Below are positions 27,574 to 37,039 of a stretch of DNA of 64,000 nt, in pieces. A model generated the notes under the pieces. That model did no database searches, was not told where the DNA came from, and saw only the letters and a list, made by a program, of their open reading frames with translations. Within the stretch, counting starts at the first letter, position 1. The number at the start of each line of letters is the position of its first letter. The position numbers were made by a program, and so were the translations under genes. Origin of the DNA: JBBITI01 sp963735055 (GTDB taxonomy: Bacteria; Chloroflexota; Dehalococcoidia; Dehalococcoidales; UBA2162); assembly GCA_963735055.1 (NCBI GenBank), contig CAVTJN010000004.1, forward strand, positions 682,001-746,000. The letters run 5' to 3'.

Positions 27574-30500
27574 CTACCGGCCGGTGCCTGGCGCGGTGGA
27601 GTACGAAACGGCCACCGTGACTGAACGTCCCGCCTCAATGGATGGAATAACGATTTCTTTGCTGCCAATGGATCCACCAAACGTAGTCAAGGTCCGACCG
27701 TCAACGGTAACTGAGGCGACATCTGCTTCAGCCAGTAGTGTCAGGCCGCTTATTGACACCGTGTTGCTGTTGGTCACCACGTATGTGCCATTCGCGTTGG
27801 TCGCTATCGAAACCCCGGACAAAAGCAACAGGTAATCGGCAAAGGCGCGCATTGTCGGTGTCCATAGTAGTCCGGCTTCTCTCTTGGACTGCATGTATGC
27901 CAGTTCATTGTCAAATGCGGGCAGAATCTCTTTCTTGTGAGTGCTGGGATTGGTATACCATGTATGGTTCTCGTCGAGCGGGTAGGCCACATAATCGTGA
28001 GCAACAGACACCCCTCTTTCTGAGATCAGATCATCTATGTTTGCGGGAGTAAAGACCAGGTCGGCTACCCGAACCGTAGATATTGTAGACCAGAGATATA
28101 TCTTCTTGTTGTCGGCTGTATTGTCGTCCACATTGCTATTGTAGAAAAAGAAGGGCGTAACCCAGTCCGTAAAGACGGGATGCAGTATATTGGGTTTGTC
28201 CAGGACCAGTGGGATATCGACGTATGCCCAGGCAAGGTAGTAATCATTGGCATCCATGATATCCAGGATATAGTTCTCATCGCCTTTCCTTGCCCCTTGC
28301 GAAGCCAGGTCTTCGTAGTTGAGATAAGACACCCCATGGTCAATCCAGTCTTTCGCCCCGTATTGAGATAGTGTTTTTAGACCGTCGCTGACCACTGCTC
28401 TACTATCAGTAACGGGAGTAATCGAATGCCCGACGATCTCCGCACCGGCCTTATACATCTTGTCAGTCAAAGCTTTGAAAGTTGGATCGTCCAGGTCTGC
28501 GCCAGGCAGTCCCGACACAAACACGCCTTTGGTCCAGCCGAAACCCCTTCCCATGATTCCCTTGGTGCCGTAGACGGGACTGGAGGTGTCTTCGGTGCCG
28601 TAGGCCACCGCATTCAAGGTAGGGACCGTTTCGTCGTCCGGGTGATTGGTAAAGACCGACACCGCATCGTAGCCGTTAGGCTGGCGCGTCTTCACCAGAG
28701 ACCTGAGCACTGTGCCCGGGTCAATGCTGAAAGTGACGTAGGCACTGTGGCTCTGCCCGGCAAGTCCATTCTGAGCGCTCAGATCGACTGTTGCCAGATT
28801 GCCGTCTTTGATGAAGTACTCGTGTGGGTGGTTCAAGCTGTAATCGGCATAGAAACTGACTTCGCTGCTGGTCGCGTCATGGCTTCTCAGAGACATTGAC
28901 TGCATCGAGTCATTGCCGAGGAATGACAGTCCGTTGTCAAACTTCACCACTTTCGGCGTATACAGGTCGCTGTAGTACTCCTTGGTGGTGTCAAAGGCAT
29001 TGAGCCGCAAGTCTCTGGTCATTACTGAAGCTGCCTTCGTGGGCACCACGAAGCTCAGTCTCTCCTGGGCAACGGTGACGTCTCGCTTGTAGGAAATGGT
29101 TACGGTGTACTTGATGTTTGGCGAATGGATATTGAGTTCGTACTTGTTGGAGATCGTTGCGCCGGCGTTGGAGTCATCTGACGATGTAACCACCACGGTG
29201 TCTCCGGAGGTCGTAACCTGGGATTTCGGGTCCGCCGCCGGTCGGTTGGGGGTTGCCACGCTGCCGTAGTCCAGGTGACTGGCGGGAGAATTGTCCAGAA
29301 TTACCAAGCCGTTCTTGCTGTTGACAAATCGTAGTGTGCCGTCGCCGTTCAGGAACGCCTGATAGTAGTCTGAGTCGATAACCGGGGTCCTGAAAGACAG
29401 TGTGGCGGCGCCTACGGCAGTTGGACCCTCCGCCACAGCCTGAAAGTAGTAGGCCGTGTTCACAGCGAGACCGGCGATCGATTGAGAAAATCCCCCCGGG
29501 GAGGACAGAACCTGGGGGGTGGTGGCAGAGTCCAGGGTGTTGGGGTCAGTGCCGTACTTGAAATACACTCTTACCGATCCGTTCTCTCCGAGGGATGGCA
29601 ATCTCCCGTTCAGGATGGCACTATTGGTCAGGATCCGGCTGGCCGCTTCGGAGGATACCGTGAAGGGACCGTCTCGATCCATAGATTCAGCAAAGGACAG
29701 AAAGGCGTCGATTTCAGTCAGGTAGCTGGCCTTGATCCACTTGGCCGAACGCGCCACGTTGGACAATCGAACCTCGTCGATCGTCCCCTGGAACCTGCTC
29801 AACCCTGCGTCATCACTCACCCTGCCGAGGTACAGAGGTCGAGTGGAGTCAACGCTACCCAGGTCGCCCAGATCGGTCCCCGGTGAGGTGAGGACGCCGT
29901 CCACTATCTTGAGCAGTTGACTGCTCTTTTCTATGCCGATGCTGTGCCAGCTGCCCAGCAGACTTCCCTGTTCGACGTTGGCGTACGTTGAAGCTCCATT
30001 ACCTTCAACCGTGCCCACATTGTCACCCGAGTTGCTTATCCACAGATTGTAACCCTGAGCGTAGTAACGCTCGGCTTTTGATAATACCGCTTTGGCCGCG
30101 ATCCCGGGGGATTGATCAACGAGGGCTTCAATGGTGAAGGCGCCGTTGCCAAAAGACAGGGTGGGGCCGTTGCCGCAATCTATGTACGAGTCCGTTCCGT
30201 CGAAGCCCTGTCCTTTACCGACCTTCGCATCTACTTGTTGCGGAGTACCCGGACCGGACTTGGTTCCGTTGTTGCCATTTCCGGTACTATCCGTTACTTT
30301 CAAAGGGTCTTTGGCGTCGTTCATGTGATAAACTGCAACATACCCTTTGTTCCACGTTCCCGCCCCATTCTGCTTGTCTGGAGCGGCCGAATTGCCCCAA
30401 TACATGTAGATGAAATCGTTGTTCGAGCTTGCATCAATTTGAGGGATTTTCACCCAGATATTCGCCAGCTGTTCGGTCGCGCTCCAATCTTCAATTTCAT

Positions 30501-30852
30501 AGCTGAGGGTGCTCAAGTTGTCGCCGTCTACAAATCTCACATCTTGTCCAGCTGATTGAGCTTCGCTGAAATCGAAATTGGCGGCGGTCAAATGCACCAA
30601 TACGGGGAAATCGACGAGACTCTCGTCATTATTCGCGTTGCTGAACACTAGCTTGATCCTGTGTGACCAGCCGTCATTCCACCAAAAGCGGGCCTGAACT
30701 CGCGGGGTGCCCCCTATCATCGAGCAATTAGCGGTAATCCCTACCAGAGACAGGCAAAGCACCACGCCGAAAATGATTCGAAGCGCTGGATTGCTCTTCT
30801 TTCGAAATCCTTGTGTGGTACCACGAGCAGGCAACGAAAATACTGGGATCAT
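27574..30852 (-). CDS. Large exported protein: DUF2341, LamG-like lectin domain and C-terminal glycoside-active-like domain
   Basis: The protein has 1092 residues. A basic N-terminus and hydrophobic segment (about 25-42) give a signal peptide. Then come a DUF2341-type beta domain (WWNDGWSHRIKLVFSNANN, 'DFIYMYWGNSAA'), a LamG/concanavalin-like domain (GQGFDGTDSYIDCGNG, 'GTIDEVRLSNVARS') and a fibronectin-like stretch (about 395-490). The C-terminal half has FTNHPDDETVPTLN, 'AGAEIVGHSITP' and 'NILHPVFTDW', reminiscent of polysaccharide deacetylase or GH-type barrels, but I cannot identify the activity. It probably binds and acts on surface or environmental polysaccharide. Confidence 0.7.
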   Translation of the reverse strand: MIPVFSLPARGTTQGFRKKSNPALRIIFGVVLCLSLVGITANCSMIGGTPRVQARFWWNDGWSHRIKLVFSNANNDESLVDFPVLVHLTAANFDFSEAQSAGQDVRFVDGDNLSTLSYEIEDWSATEQLANIWVKIPQIDASSNNDFIYMYWGNSAAPDKQNGAGTWNKGYVAVYHMNDAKDPLKVTDSTGNGNNGTKSGPGTPQQVDAKVGKGQGFDGTDSYIDCGNGPTLSFGNGAFTIEALVDQSPGIAAKAVLSKAERYYAQGYNLWISNSGDNVGTVEGNGASTYANVEQGSLLGSWHSIGIEKSSQLLKIVDGVLTSPGTDLGDLGSVDSTRPLYLGRVSDDAGLSRFQGTIDEVRLSNVARSAKWIKASYLTEIDAFLSFAESMDRDGPFTVSSEAASRILTNSAILNGRLPSLGENGSVRVYFKYGTDPNTLDSATTPQVLSSPGGFSQSIAGLAVNTAYYFQAVAEGPTAVGAATLSFRTPVIDSDYYQAFLNGDGTLRFVNSKNGLVILDNSPASHLDYGSVATPNRPAADPKSQVTTSGDTVVVTSSDDSNAGATISNKYELNIHSPNIKYTVTISYKRDVTVAQERLSFVVPTKAASVMTRDLRLNAFDTTKEYYSDLYTPKVVKFDNGLSFLGNDSMQSMSLRSHDATSSEVSFYADYSLNHPHEYFIKDGNLATVDLSAQNGLAGQSHSAYVTFSIDPGTVLRSLVKTRQPNGYDAVSVFTNHPDDETVPTLNAVAYGTEDTSSPVYGTKGIMGRGFGWTKGVFVSGLPGADLDDPTFKALTDKMYKAGAEIVGHSITPVTDSRAVVSDGLKTLSQYGAKDWIDHGVSYLNYEDLASQGARKGDENYILDIMDANDYYLAWAYVDIPLVLDKPNILHPVFTDWVTPFFFYNSNVDDNTADNKKIYLWSTISTVRVADLVFTPANIDDLISERGVSVAHDYVAYPLDENHTWYTNPSTHKKEILPAFDNELAYMQSKREAGLLWTPTMRAFADYLLLLSGVSIATNANGTYVVTNSNTVSISGLTLLAEADVASVTVDGRTLTTFGGSIGSKEIVIPSIEAGRSVTVAVSYSTAPGTGR

Positions 30853-31010
30853 ATGCGTTTGATCTCTGTCCTTCCCGGCGGCCCCACGCCAGAAACCGAT
30901 GGAACAAAGAATCGACCTTCTCAGATCGGCTTGGCCACTACCTTCTTGTCACCCAAGCGACCATAAACATTTGACAGACAAACACCTCGTTGGTGAAATG
31001 CCATACTTCT

Positions 31011-31039
31011 ATGCTATGGCCCGGACCGTCGGCGGTCAA
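31011..31039 (-). promoter_or_regulatory. Promoter for the large exported protein
   Basis: Minus strand: TTGACC (31039-31034), a 17-base spacer, TAGCAT (31016-31011). The leader to the start at 30852 would be about 150 bases. The rest of the 30853-31120 gap shows nothing recognisable. Confidence 0.5.
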
Positions 31040-31120
31040 GGTTACTTATCTTCACCACAACTCCCGTGTCAGCACCGGTGGAGGTTGAACGCCACCCGAG
31101 CAGCCCCCGGTAATCCAATA

Positions 31121-32026
31121 TCACCGATCAGCCTTCGACTGGGCTTTGAACCACTCGATGTATCGTCTCAGGCCCTCTTTGAACCCAACCTTGGGAATCC
31201 AGCCCAACTCGCGTTTCGCCTTTTCAACGTTAGCCACCACGTCCATGATTTCGTTCTTTCTTCTTGACTGCTGGTAGCTGACCTCCACCTCGCGCCCCCA
31301 CCCCTCCAGGACAGCCCGAACGATTTCGCTAACACTGTAACTCAGCCCCAACCCGATGTTGAATACTGCAGAGTCAGTCCCGGGATACTCGCCGGCTCTG
31401 ATATACGCGTCGATCGCGTCGTCGATGTACAGATAATCTCTTCTCGGCTCCGGGTCCATTAGTTCTATTCTGGCCCCGGCGGCCTGCTTCAAGATCGAGG
31501 GTATCAGGAAATCAACGCTCTGCCCCTCACCATAGATATTAAACGGCCTCAATATGACGCACTTCAGCCCGAAATCATCGTGATAAGCGCTACACAGGCT
31601 CTCGCCCATTATCTTGCTTCTGGAATAAGGATTCACCGGGTTCAAGGGATGCAATTCGTCAACGGGAAGGTATCGAGGAGGGCCATACACGTAAGAGCTG
31701 GCAAATACGGTCCTCTCTACCTTGAAGACTCGGCAAAGCTCCAGTACATTCAGCGTTCCGGTGACATTCACTTCGAACGTATCTCTTGGTCTCTCGAAGG
31801 AATAGGGCACAAACGTCACCGCGGCAAGGTGGTAGGCCAGGTCCACTTTGCCCATCCTGGCGCCGAACTCACTGATGCTGTCCCAATCCCTGACGTCAAC
31901 CGCCCGCCCGTTCGGGTCGGCAAGAGTCAGCACCTCGGCTCCGCGATCTCGCAGTTCGCGGCCCAGATGGCCCCCCACAAAGCCGTTTGCCCCGGTTAAG
32001 AGGACTCGTTTTTTGGCCAATGTCAT
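31121..32026 (-). CDS. NAD-dependent epimerase/dehydratase (extended SDR)
   Basis: A 301-residue nucleotide-sugar SDR. It has LLTGANGFVGGHLGREL, the DVRDWDS acidic site, YHLAAVTFVPYSF, ASSYVYG, YSRSKIMGE (Tyr and Lys) and LRPFNIYGEGQS. It resembles GDP-mannose 4,6-dehydratase/reductase and UDP-sugar epimerase subfamilies but the exact sugar cannot be told. Its ATG overlaps the stop of the nucleotidyltransferase upstream (ATGA), so with 32023 and 32764 it forms a three-gene nucleotide-sugar operon. Confidence 0.85.
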   Translation of the reverse strand: MTLAKKRVLLTGANGFVGGHLGRELRDRGAEVLTLADPNGRAVDVRDWDSISEFGARMGKVDLAYHLAAVTFVPYSFERPRDTFEVNVTGTLNVLELCRVFKVERTVFASSYVYGPPRYLPVDELHPLNPVNPYSRSKIMGESLCSAYHDDFGLKCVILRPFNIYGEGQSVDFLIPSILKQAAGARIELMDPEPRRDYLYIDDAIDAYIRAGEYPGTDSAVFNIGLGLSYSVSEIVRAVLEGWGREVEVSYQQSRRKNEIMDVVANVEKAKRELGWIPKVGFKEGLRRYIEWFKAQSKADR

Positions 32027-32751
32027 GGGGGAGTATCATCTCCGGGGATTCCCAGGATACCACTGATCTGTTCGATTTCCGAGTTGGCCTTCTCGTAGTC
32101 ATCCGGTCTGCCGATGTCCAGCCAGTACCCGTCGAACACGTATCCCCGCACTGTCTCCCCGGCGGCGATCAGATTCTGAATCAGCTTAGGAAAGTCCAGG
32201 TACCTGTTTGGCTCCACGTAGTTCAGCACTCTCGGGCTCAAGACATTGACCCCGGTACTAACCAGATTCACCAGGTCCGGCTTCTCGGTGTAACCTTTGA
32301 TATCGTTGTTCCCATCGACTTCCACGACGCCAAAGTCGATGCGCACGTGCCTCTCCTTCAAGGCGACGGTGGCGATGGCACGGTTTCTCTCGTGGTCGCG
32401 AACAAGATCTGAGAAATTCAAAGTCGTCAACGTGTCGCCGTTGATCATGAGGAAAGTCTCTTTGAGCTCTTGCCTGACCAGACTCAAACCACCCGCCGTT
32501 CCCAGTGGTTGTTCCTCCTTTGAATACCTGATTTCAACGCCGAATTTGCTCCCGTCTCCGAAAAAGGCTCGGATCAATCCATCCAGGTACCCCACCAGCA
32601 TCGTTATCTCCCTGAAGCCTTGGGCTTTCAATTGGAGAACAATGATCTCGAGAACCGGTCTGTTGCCGATGGGCATCAATGGTTTCGGGAACGCCGTGGT
32701 ATACGGTTTGAGTCTGGTCCCCTTTCCACCCGCCAAAATCACCGCTTTCAA
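32023..32751 (-). CDS. Nucleotidyltransferase (sugar-phosphate NTP transferase)
   Basis: A 242-residue single-domain enzyme: MKAVILAGGKGTRLKPYT (signature loop), 'FPKPLMPIGNRPVLE' with the catalytic Lys, EQPLGTAGGL, INGDTLT, 'YTEKPD' and 'DIGRPDDYEKAN'. This fits mannose-1-P guanylyltransferase or glucose-1-P-type NTases without a C-terminal LbH domain. It lies between two SDRs, so it probably activates the sugar they modify. Specificity is not visible. Confidence 0.88.
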   Translation of the reverse strand: MKAVILAGGKGTRLKPYTTAFPKPLMPIGNRPVLEIIVLQLKAQGFREITMLVGYLDGLIRAFFGDGSKFGVEIRYSKEEQPLGTAGGLSLVRQELKETFLMINGDTLTTLNFSDLVRDHERNRAIATVALKERHVRIDFGVVEVDGNNDIKGYTEKPDLVNLVSTGVNVLSPRVLNYVEPNRYLDFPKLIQNLIAAGETVRGYVFDGYWLDIGRPDDYEKANSEIEQISGILGIPGDDTPP

Positions 32752-32763
32752 AACGTTCCACTC

Positions 32764-33759
32764 CTAGACGTTGTAGACTGTCGCCTTGTATCGCCCGGGA
32801 TTGGCCGAAATCCACCCCACGGTCTTCCGCAACCCTTCTTCAAAACCGATCTTCGGCTCCCAGCCCAGTAGCCGCTTTGCCTTGGCGTTATCGCAGCGCA
32901 GAACGTCCACTTCGCTGTTCGGCGGCCTGACCCGATTGGGATCTTGGACGATCTCCTTCTTGATACCGGTCAAAGCCAGTATCTTCTTGGCCACATCCCC
33001 GATTGATATGTCGAAACCAGAACCGACGTTGACGGTTTCGCCGATAACGCCCTCTACCTCGGCCATCTTGATGAATGCCTCGGCCAGATCGGCAACGTAC
33101 GTGTAATCCCGCGTTGGCTGCAGAGAACCCAGGACTATCTCCGGCGCCGGCGCCAGCGCCTGGATGATTATGGTTGGGATAACGGCCCTGGCAGACTGCC
33201 TCGGACCAAAAGTATTGAATGGTCTAATCGTCGCGACGGGAAGGTCGTAGGAGCGGCGAAAGCTCTCGGCGACCATGTCTGCGCCTATCTTGCTCGCCGA
33301 ATAAGGAGATTGTCCCTGGAGAGGATGCTTTTCGTCCATTGGGACATACTGAGCCGTTCCGTAAACCTCACTGGTGGATGTATGAACGACCCGGCTTACG
33401 GCGGCGTCTCTGGCTGCCGACATCACGTTCAGCGTTCCCATCACATTGGTCTCAATCGTTTCCCTGGGGTGGACATAGGAGTAAGGTATGGCGATCATCG
33501 ACCCCAGGTGAAACACCACGTCCACCTTCTGCGCCGATCGACGGACTGCCTCGCTGTCTCTCAGATCGCCAGGTACCACCTCAATTGCACTCAGTATTTG
33601 CTTCGGAAGTATATCGAGGAACCCCCAGTCACTTCTCGAATTGTACCTGACGAAGGCCCGCAGACGAGCGCCTCGTTCCACCAGGAACTCACTCAGGTGA
33701 CTACCTACAAAGCCTCCCGCACCGGTGATGAGGACGGATTTGCCTTCCCAATTCGTCGT
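32764..33759 (-). CDS. NAD-dependent epimerase/dehydratase, apparent ACG start
   Basis: An extended SDR of about 331 residues. It has GKSVLITGAGGFVGSHLSEFL, FHLGSMIAIPYSY, TSTSEVYGTA, YSASKIGADMV and IRPFNTFGPRQS; the C-terminal half resembles UDP-glucose/GDP-sugar 4-epimerases and dehydratases. The NAD loop lies upstream of the first GTG (33681), so the true start must be earlier. In frame there is only ACG (33759-33757), 6 bases after a perfect AAGGAGG, with a stop codon immediately before. So it either starts at ACG or an ATG was altered. It is followed by the nucleotidyltransferase 12 bases on. Confidence 0.8.
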   Translation of the reverse strand, partial: TTNWEGKSVLITGAGGFVGSHLSEFLVERGARLRAFVRYNSRSDWGFLDILPKQILSAIEVVPGDLRDSEAVRRSAQKVDVVFHLGSMIAIPYSYVHPRETIETNVMGTLNVMSAARDAAVSRVVHTSTSEVYGTAQYVPMDEKHPLQGQSPYSASKIGADMVAESFRRSYDLPVATIRPFNTFGPRQSARAVIPTIIIQALAPAPEIVLGSLQPTRDYTYVADLAEAFIKMAEVEGVIGETVNVGSGFDISIGDVAKKILALTGIKKEIVQDPNRVRPPNSEVDVLRCDNAKAKRLLGWEPKIGFEEGLRKTVGWISANPGRYKATVYNV

Positions 33760-33888
33760 AGCCTACCTCCTTGGTGTGTGACTCATGCCTCGCCCAACTC
33801 TTAAGAGCGTGTTCGTGAACCGGTCAGAGTGCAGTGGGTCCTTTGCCTGTCCCGGTGCTTACAGTCACCGCACCTGGCTATTTCGAAA

Positions 33889-33897
33889 ATTATATCA
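33889..33897 (-). promoter_or_regulatory. Extended -10 promoter for the epimerase operon
   Basis: On the minus strand TG-A-TATAAT lies 130 bases before the ACG start at 33759. The -35 is poor. It separates the epimerase operon from the surface-protein genes upstream. Confidence 0.55.
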
Positions 33898-33907
33898 CAG
33901 GAAGCGA

Positions 33908-35521
33908 TCATTTCCGCCGTCTGATCCAGACAACACCCAAGGCGCCGCCGACCGCAATCGCCGCGCCCGCGGCTATGCCGATGGCCGGCCAGTCGGTTTG
34001 TCGACCGGGCGCCGTCGTGGTCGGAGGTTGCGTCTGGGTCGGGTCAGACGTTGTCTTCGGGGGCACAGAAGTTGTGGGCGTGGGCTCATGCGTTTCCGTG
34101 GGAGTGGTGGGTGGGACGGTACTGGGCGTCGTGGGGGGGGTGGTTGTCGAGACCGTTCTGAACTCGTACGCCCCGATGTCGTATGCGGTTCCCTGGGGTC
34201 TTGTAGTCCAGAGGTAGTCCGTGGCGGGAGCCGAGGTCGGTGATCCGGCATCCACGGCCGGTGAATAGGACGCAATGCCGGGACCGGCTAACGCGTTGAT
34301 CAGGAGTGGATCGGCTTGGATGTAGTCGGTCCCAAAGACGTCTTCCGGGTTATGGCCCTCGGGGTTGAAGAAGAGGTTGTGGTCGATGGTGATGCCGGCA
34401 GGGCCCTGTACCGCGATAATACCGGCATTGGCCTTACCCGGATTGGGCACAATGATATTGTTTCTGATGACACAGTCGACCTGATACTGGGCCGGGTCGT
34501 AAACCGCAATTTCCGCATAGCCGTTGTGGTAGAAGGTGTTATTTGTCACGCTGAACGTCTTGATAAAATCCATGGGATAGGCCACCAACCCACGATCGTT
34601 GCCGGTGAAGAAGTTGTTGTAGATGCTTATGCCCGTTTGAGGTGCACGCGGTTCGAGTTCGGATCCCAATGCGATCCCAATCCCCGAGTTGCGTATTCTG
34701 TTCCCGTAGATAGAAATGTTGGACTGGGGTATGCCTGTAGTTTCCAGGTAGATACCGTCGCTCGGGATATTTGAGATATCGTTATCGTGGATCAAACCAT
34801 TACTGCTGCCATTCTTACAATTTATGCCCTCTTTCTTGTTGTCATGGATGGTCGAGTTCTTGATCTCAAAATGAGTGGAAGCGATTATTGAGATGGACTC
34901 ATTCTTCCCCGACGCCACGCTGTCATACACCTGGACTCGGTCTATCAGCACGTTTGACGAAGAGCCGACCTGGATACCCTCCCAGAAGACATTATGAATG
35001 TCCAGATTGCTCAGAGTAACGTCATGCGTGTCGGCGACGTATACCCCCGAATAGGCGGCATTGTTTCTGATTTCAAAACCGTCAAGGTTGGTGTAGGGGA
35101 CACTGATCGAGACCAGTCCTATGTACCCACCAGGGTGAGGCAGTCCAGTCCCGTCGATGATGGCGCGATGACCGGGATAGGCCTTGAGCGTAATCGGGTT
35201 ACCTGCCGTGCCGCCCCGGATTCCTTCGAGTGCCGTAATCCAGACGTACTCACTATAGATCCCGTTCTTGACATACACGGTGTCGCCGGCCACCAACTTC
35301 GTGGCAGCGTACTGGACGGTTAGCCACGGTCTCGCCTCTGTTCCCGGGTTGGAGTTGGCCCCGTCCTTTGCCACATAGTAAGTATTGCCGGCGGCATGAA
35401 CCTGCCGGACAAGCGCGAACGTCGAGCCAAACAGAAGCACCAGCGACAAAACGCAGAGCGCCGCCATACGTGCGCCGGAATGGTGGCTGAGAATCAATCG
35501 GACCAGTGGATTCCTATTCAT
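33908..35521 (-). CDS. Surface-anchored right-handed beta-helix protein (pectate-lyase-like fold)
   Basis: The protein has 537 residues. The signal peptide ends near VRQVHAAG. After NTYYVAKDGANSNPGT (DUF1565-type start) come parallel beta-helix (PbH1) repeats at about 130-400 with ladders such as NLDGFEIRNNAAYSGVYV and SNVLIDRVQVYDS. A Thr/Pro linker (about 455-505) leads to a membrane helix (IGIAAGAAIAVGGALGVVWI) and RRRK stop-transfer, so the protein is anchored outside the membrane. Such proteins bind or cleave acidic polysaccharide; catalytic residues cannot be assigned. It is closely related in DNA to the gene at 38658. Confidence 0.85.
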   Translation of the reverse strand: MNRNPLVRLILSHHSGARMAALCVLSLVLLFGSTFALVRQVHAAGNTYYVAKDGANSNPGTEARPWLTVQYAATKLVAGDTVYVKNGIYSEYVWITALEGIRGGTAGNPITLKAYPGHRAIIDGTGLPHPGGYIGLVSISVPYTNLDGFEIRNNAAYSGVYVADTHDVTLSNLDIHNVFWEGIQVGSSSNVLIDRVQVYDSVASGKNESISIIASTHFEIKNSTIHDNKKEGINCKNGSSNGLIHDNDISNIPSDGIYLETTGIPQSNISIYGNRIRNSGIGIALGSELEPRAPQTGISIYNNFFTGNDRGLVAYPMDFIKTFSVTNNTFYHNGYAEIAVYDPAQYQVDCVIRNNIIVPNPGKANAGIIAVQGPAGITIDHNLFFNPEGHNPEDVFGTDYIQADPLLINALAGPGIASYSPAVDAGSPTSAPATDYLWTTRPQGTAYDIGAYEFRTVSTTTPPTTPSTVPPTTPTETHEPTPTTSVPPKTTSDPTQTQPPTTTAPGRQTDWPAIGIAAGAAIAVGGALGVVWIRRRK

Positions 35522-35536
35522 TCGGAACTCACTCTC

Positions 35537-36457
35537 CTATCTTGCCCCTCTTACGTTGATCCAGAAGTGTAGAGAGGATTCGGGAGTGGTCTTGTTCCCT
35601 CTAAACAGCAGCAGTTCGACCTTCTGATTGTCGCTCAGAGACTCCGGGACAACGCCGACCGAGTTCTCCCACTTTTCCCCTCGGCTTAGTTCGATGGGTC
35701 CCAGAAATCCCATTCTTGCCCCGCCGAAGTCGATGGTCACAGACTCACCATTGATGGTCATCCTCACAAAATACACTTCCGAACCCAGTTGATGGTTTTC
35801 TATCCCGACGGTTATGATGCCCGGTTCGCCAGCCGTCTGCCTGACTCCGTCGCCATACACAACCTGGGTCACTTTCGAATTGTCCAATGTGAATGTGGTG
35901 GGGTAGTCTTGCGCTTTGCCACCCGCCCCAAGGACATAGAACTCGGTGAATCCTTCCCCGATCTTGGGCGCGGCCACCGCGTAGCCTATCACTCCGAGAG
36001 TACCGAATATGACTGCGGCCAGTACGATGGACAGCGACTTGTTGAGGGCGTTGCCTCCCCAGCCCGGGAAGCTCGTGATTTCCATGGTGAGCACGTTCGT
36101 TCCCCGGGCCCGGCCTCTCCTGACCAAGGCAATCGCCGACATCACCAGGATGAACGCGGTAACAGCGGCCAGAACCGGCTCCAACCTCACCCCCCAGGGG
36201 GTATAGCTCAGGCCGAACCCGATCAGGCCGACAACAGCAATGCTCATCCCCACGCTCAAAGCCGCCCTCTCCAAACCGTCCATGGTCTCTTTCTTAGCGA
36301 AGATCGCCGCTACCAGCGAATAGCCCGGGAAGAACAGAAGAAATGGCAACCCGAGGATCACACGCGCCGGCGTTGATGAGACTAAGACGATTGACAGGAT
36401 CAGTAGCCCGGAGAGAATATCAATTAGCAGTATGTCGTTTGGTAGCTTGAGTCTCAA
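35537..36457 (-). CDS. DUF1616 family membrane protein
   Basis: The protein has 306 residues and a TTG start with AAGGAG 5 bases upstream. Four membrane segments lie in the first half (about 12-30, 33-50, 66-88, 92-112) and another at about 140-160, followed by an extracellular beta-sandwich of about 150 residues with 'AGEPGIITVGIENHQ' and IDFGGARMGFLGP. This is the architecture of DUF1616 proteins, often next to surface-polysaccharide or cell-envelope genes. Role unknown. Confidence 0.8.
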   Translation of the reverse strand: MRLKLPNDILLIDILSGLLILSIVLVSSTPARVILGLPFLLFFPGYSLVAAIFAKKETMDGLERAALSVGMSIAVVGLIGFGLSYTPWGVRLEPVLAAVTAFILVMSAIALVRRGRARGTNVLTMEITSFPGWGGNALNKSLSIVLAAVIFGTLGVIGYAVAAPKIGEGFTEFYVLGAGGKAQDYPTTFTLDNSKVTQVVYGDGVRQTAGEPGIITVGIENHQLGSEVYFVRMTINGESVTIDFGGARMGFLGPIELSRGEKWENSVGVVPESLSDNQKVELLLFRGNKTTPESSLHFWINVRGAR

Positions 36458-36520
36458 ATGGGCTCCTTACGTCACGTTCTGCCTGGAGTTGGACCGCCAG
36501 CAATCTGCCAGACACGGTCT

Positions 36521-36549
36521 ATTCTAATCTCCAGCGATGGTTTCTGCAA
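36521..36549 (-). promoter_or_regulatory. Promoter for the DUF1616 gene
   Basis: Minus strand TTGCAG (36549-36544), 17-base spacer, TAGAAT (36526-36521), about 65 bases before the TTG start. It likely also transcribes the beta-helix gene at 33908. Confidence 0.5.
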
Positions 36550-36748
36550 AGAACCGGCTTCTGTCGCCACGCTTGGCGGGTCACCATATCGGTTACGCGG
36601 TGACAACGCGATTGTCCCTCTGCCGGATACTCAGCGATGCAACCACTCCTGGAAAGACTCTGCTTCAAGTGTCTGCCGCCCGCCAATGCCGGATCACCTC
36701 GGGAAAAAACCGTCAGCCGGCGTTTGGCGGGGGACGGGTGCGACCGCG

Positions 36749-37039
36749 TCAGACTCTGCGGTCCTGTCGGGTTCTGTCACTGGTCCTTCGCTCGCCCAGA
36801 CGCCTGAGTTGCATGACGAATACTGCGGCGCCGAATATGCAGATGCCGACGGTTAGCGCAATCTCCAGCCAGAGAACCAGCGGATTACTTTCGACGAAAT
36901 AGACGCTGCCGTTGGCCGCTATCAAAGCCATATGGATGGCCCACGACAGGGCCAGCGCGATCATCAACAACTGACTGATCAACACCACCACAGCGAACCT
37001 AAGGCGTCTGGCCGGAGACGGCGGGGCCGAGCTGGTCAT
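36749..37039 (-). CDS. Small two-helix membrane protein, 96 aa
   Basis: The protein has two hydrophobic helices (about 14-36 and 50-78) and a very basic C-terminus (RRLGERRTSDRTRQDRRV) that should stay in the cytoplasm. There is no recognised family. Its ATG overlaps the stop of the cohesin gene (ATGA), so it is translated with it and may help anchor or export it. Confidence 0.55.
   Translation of the reverse strand: MTSSAPPSPARRLRFAVVVLISQLLMIALALSWAIHMALIAANGSVYFVESNPLVLWLEIALTVGICIFGAAVFVMQLRRLGERRTSDRTRQDRRV

Noticed and set aside
30881..31120. Possible cyclic-di-GMP riboswitch upstream of the large surface protein
   Set aside because: Some GC-rich segments looked suggestive but the conserved GEMM core sequences are missing.
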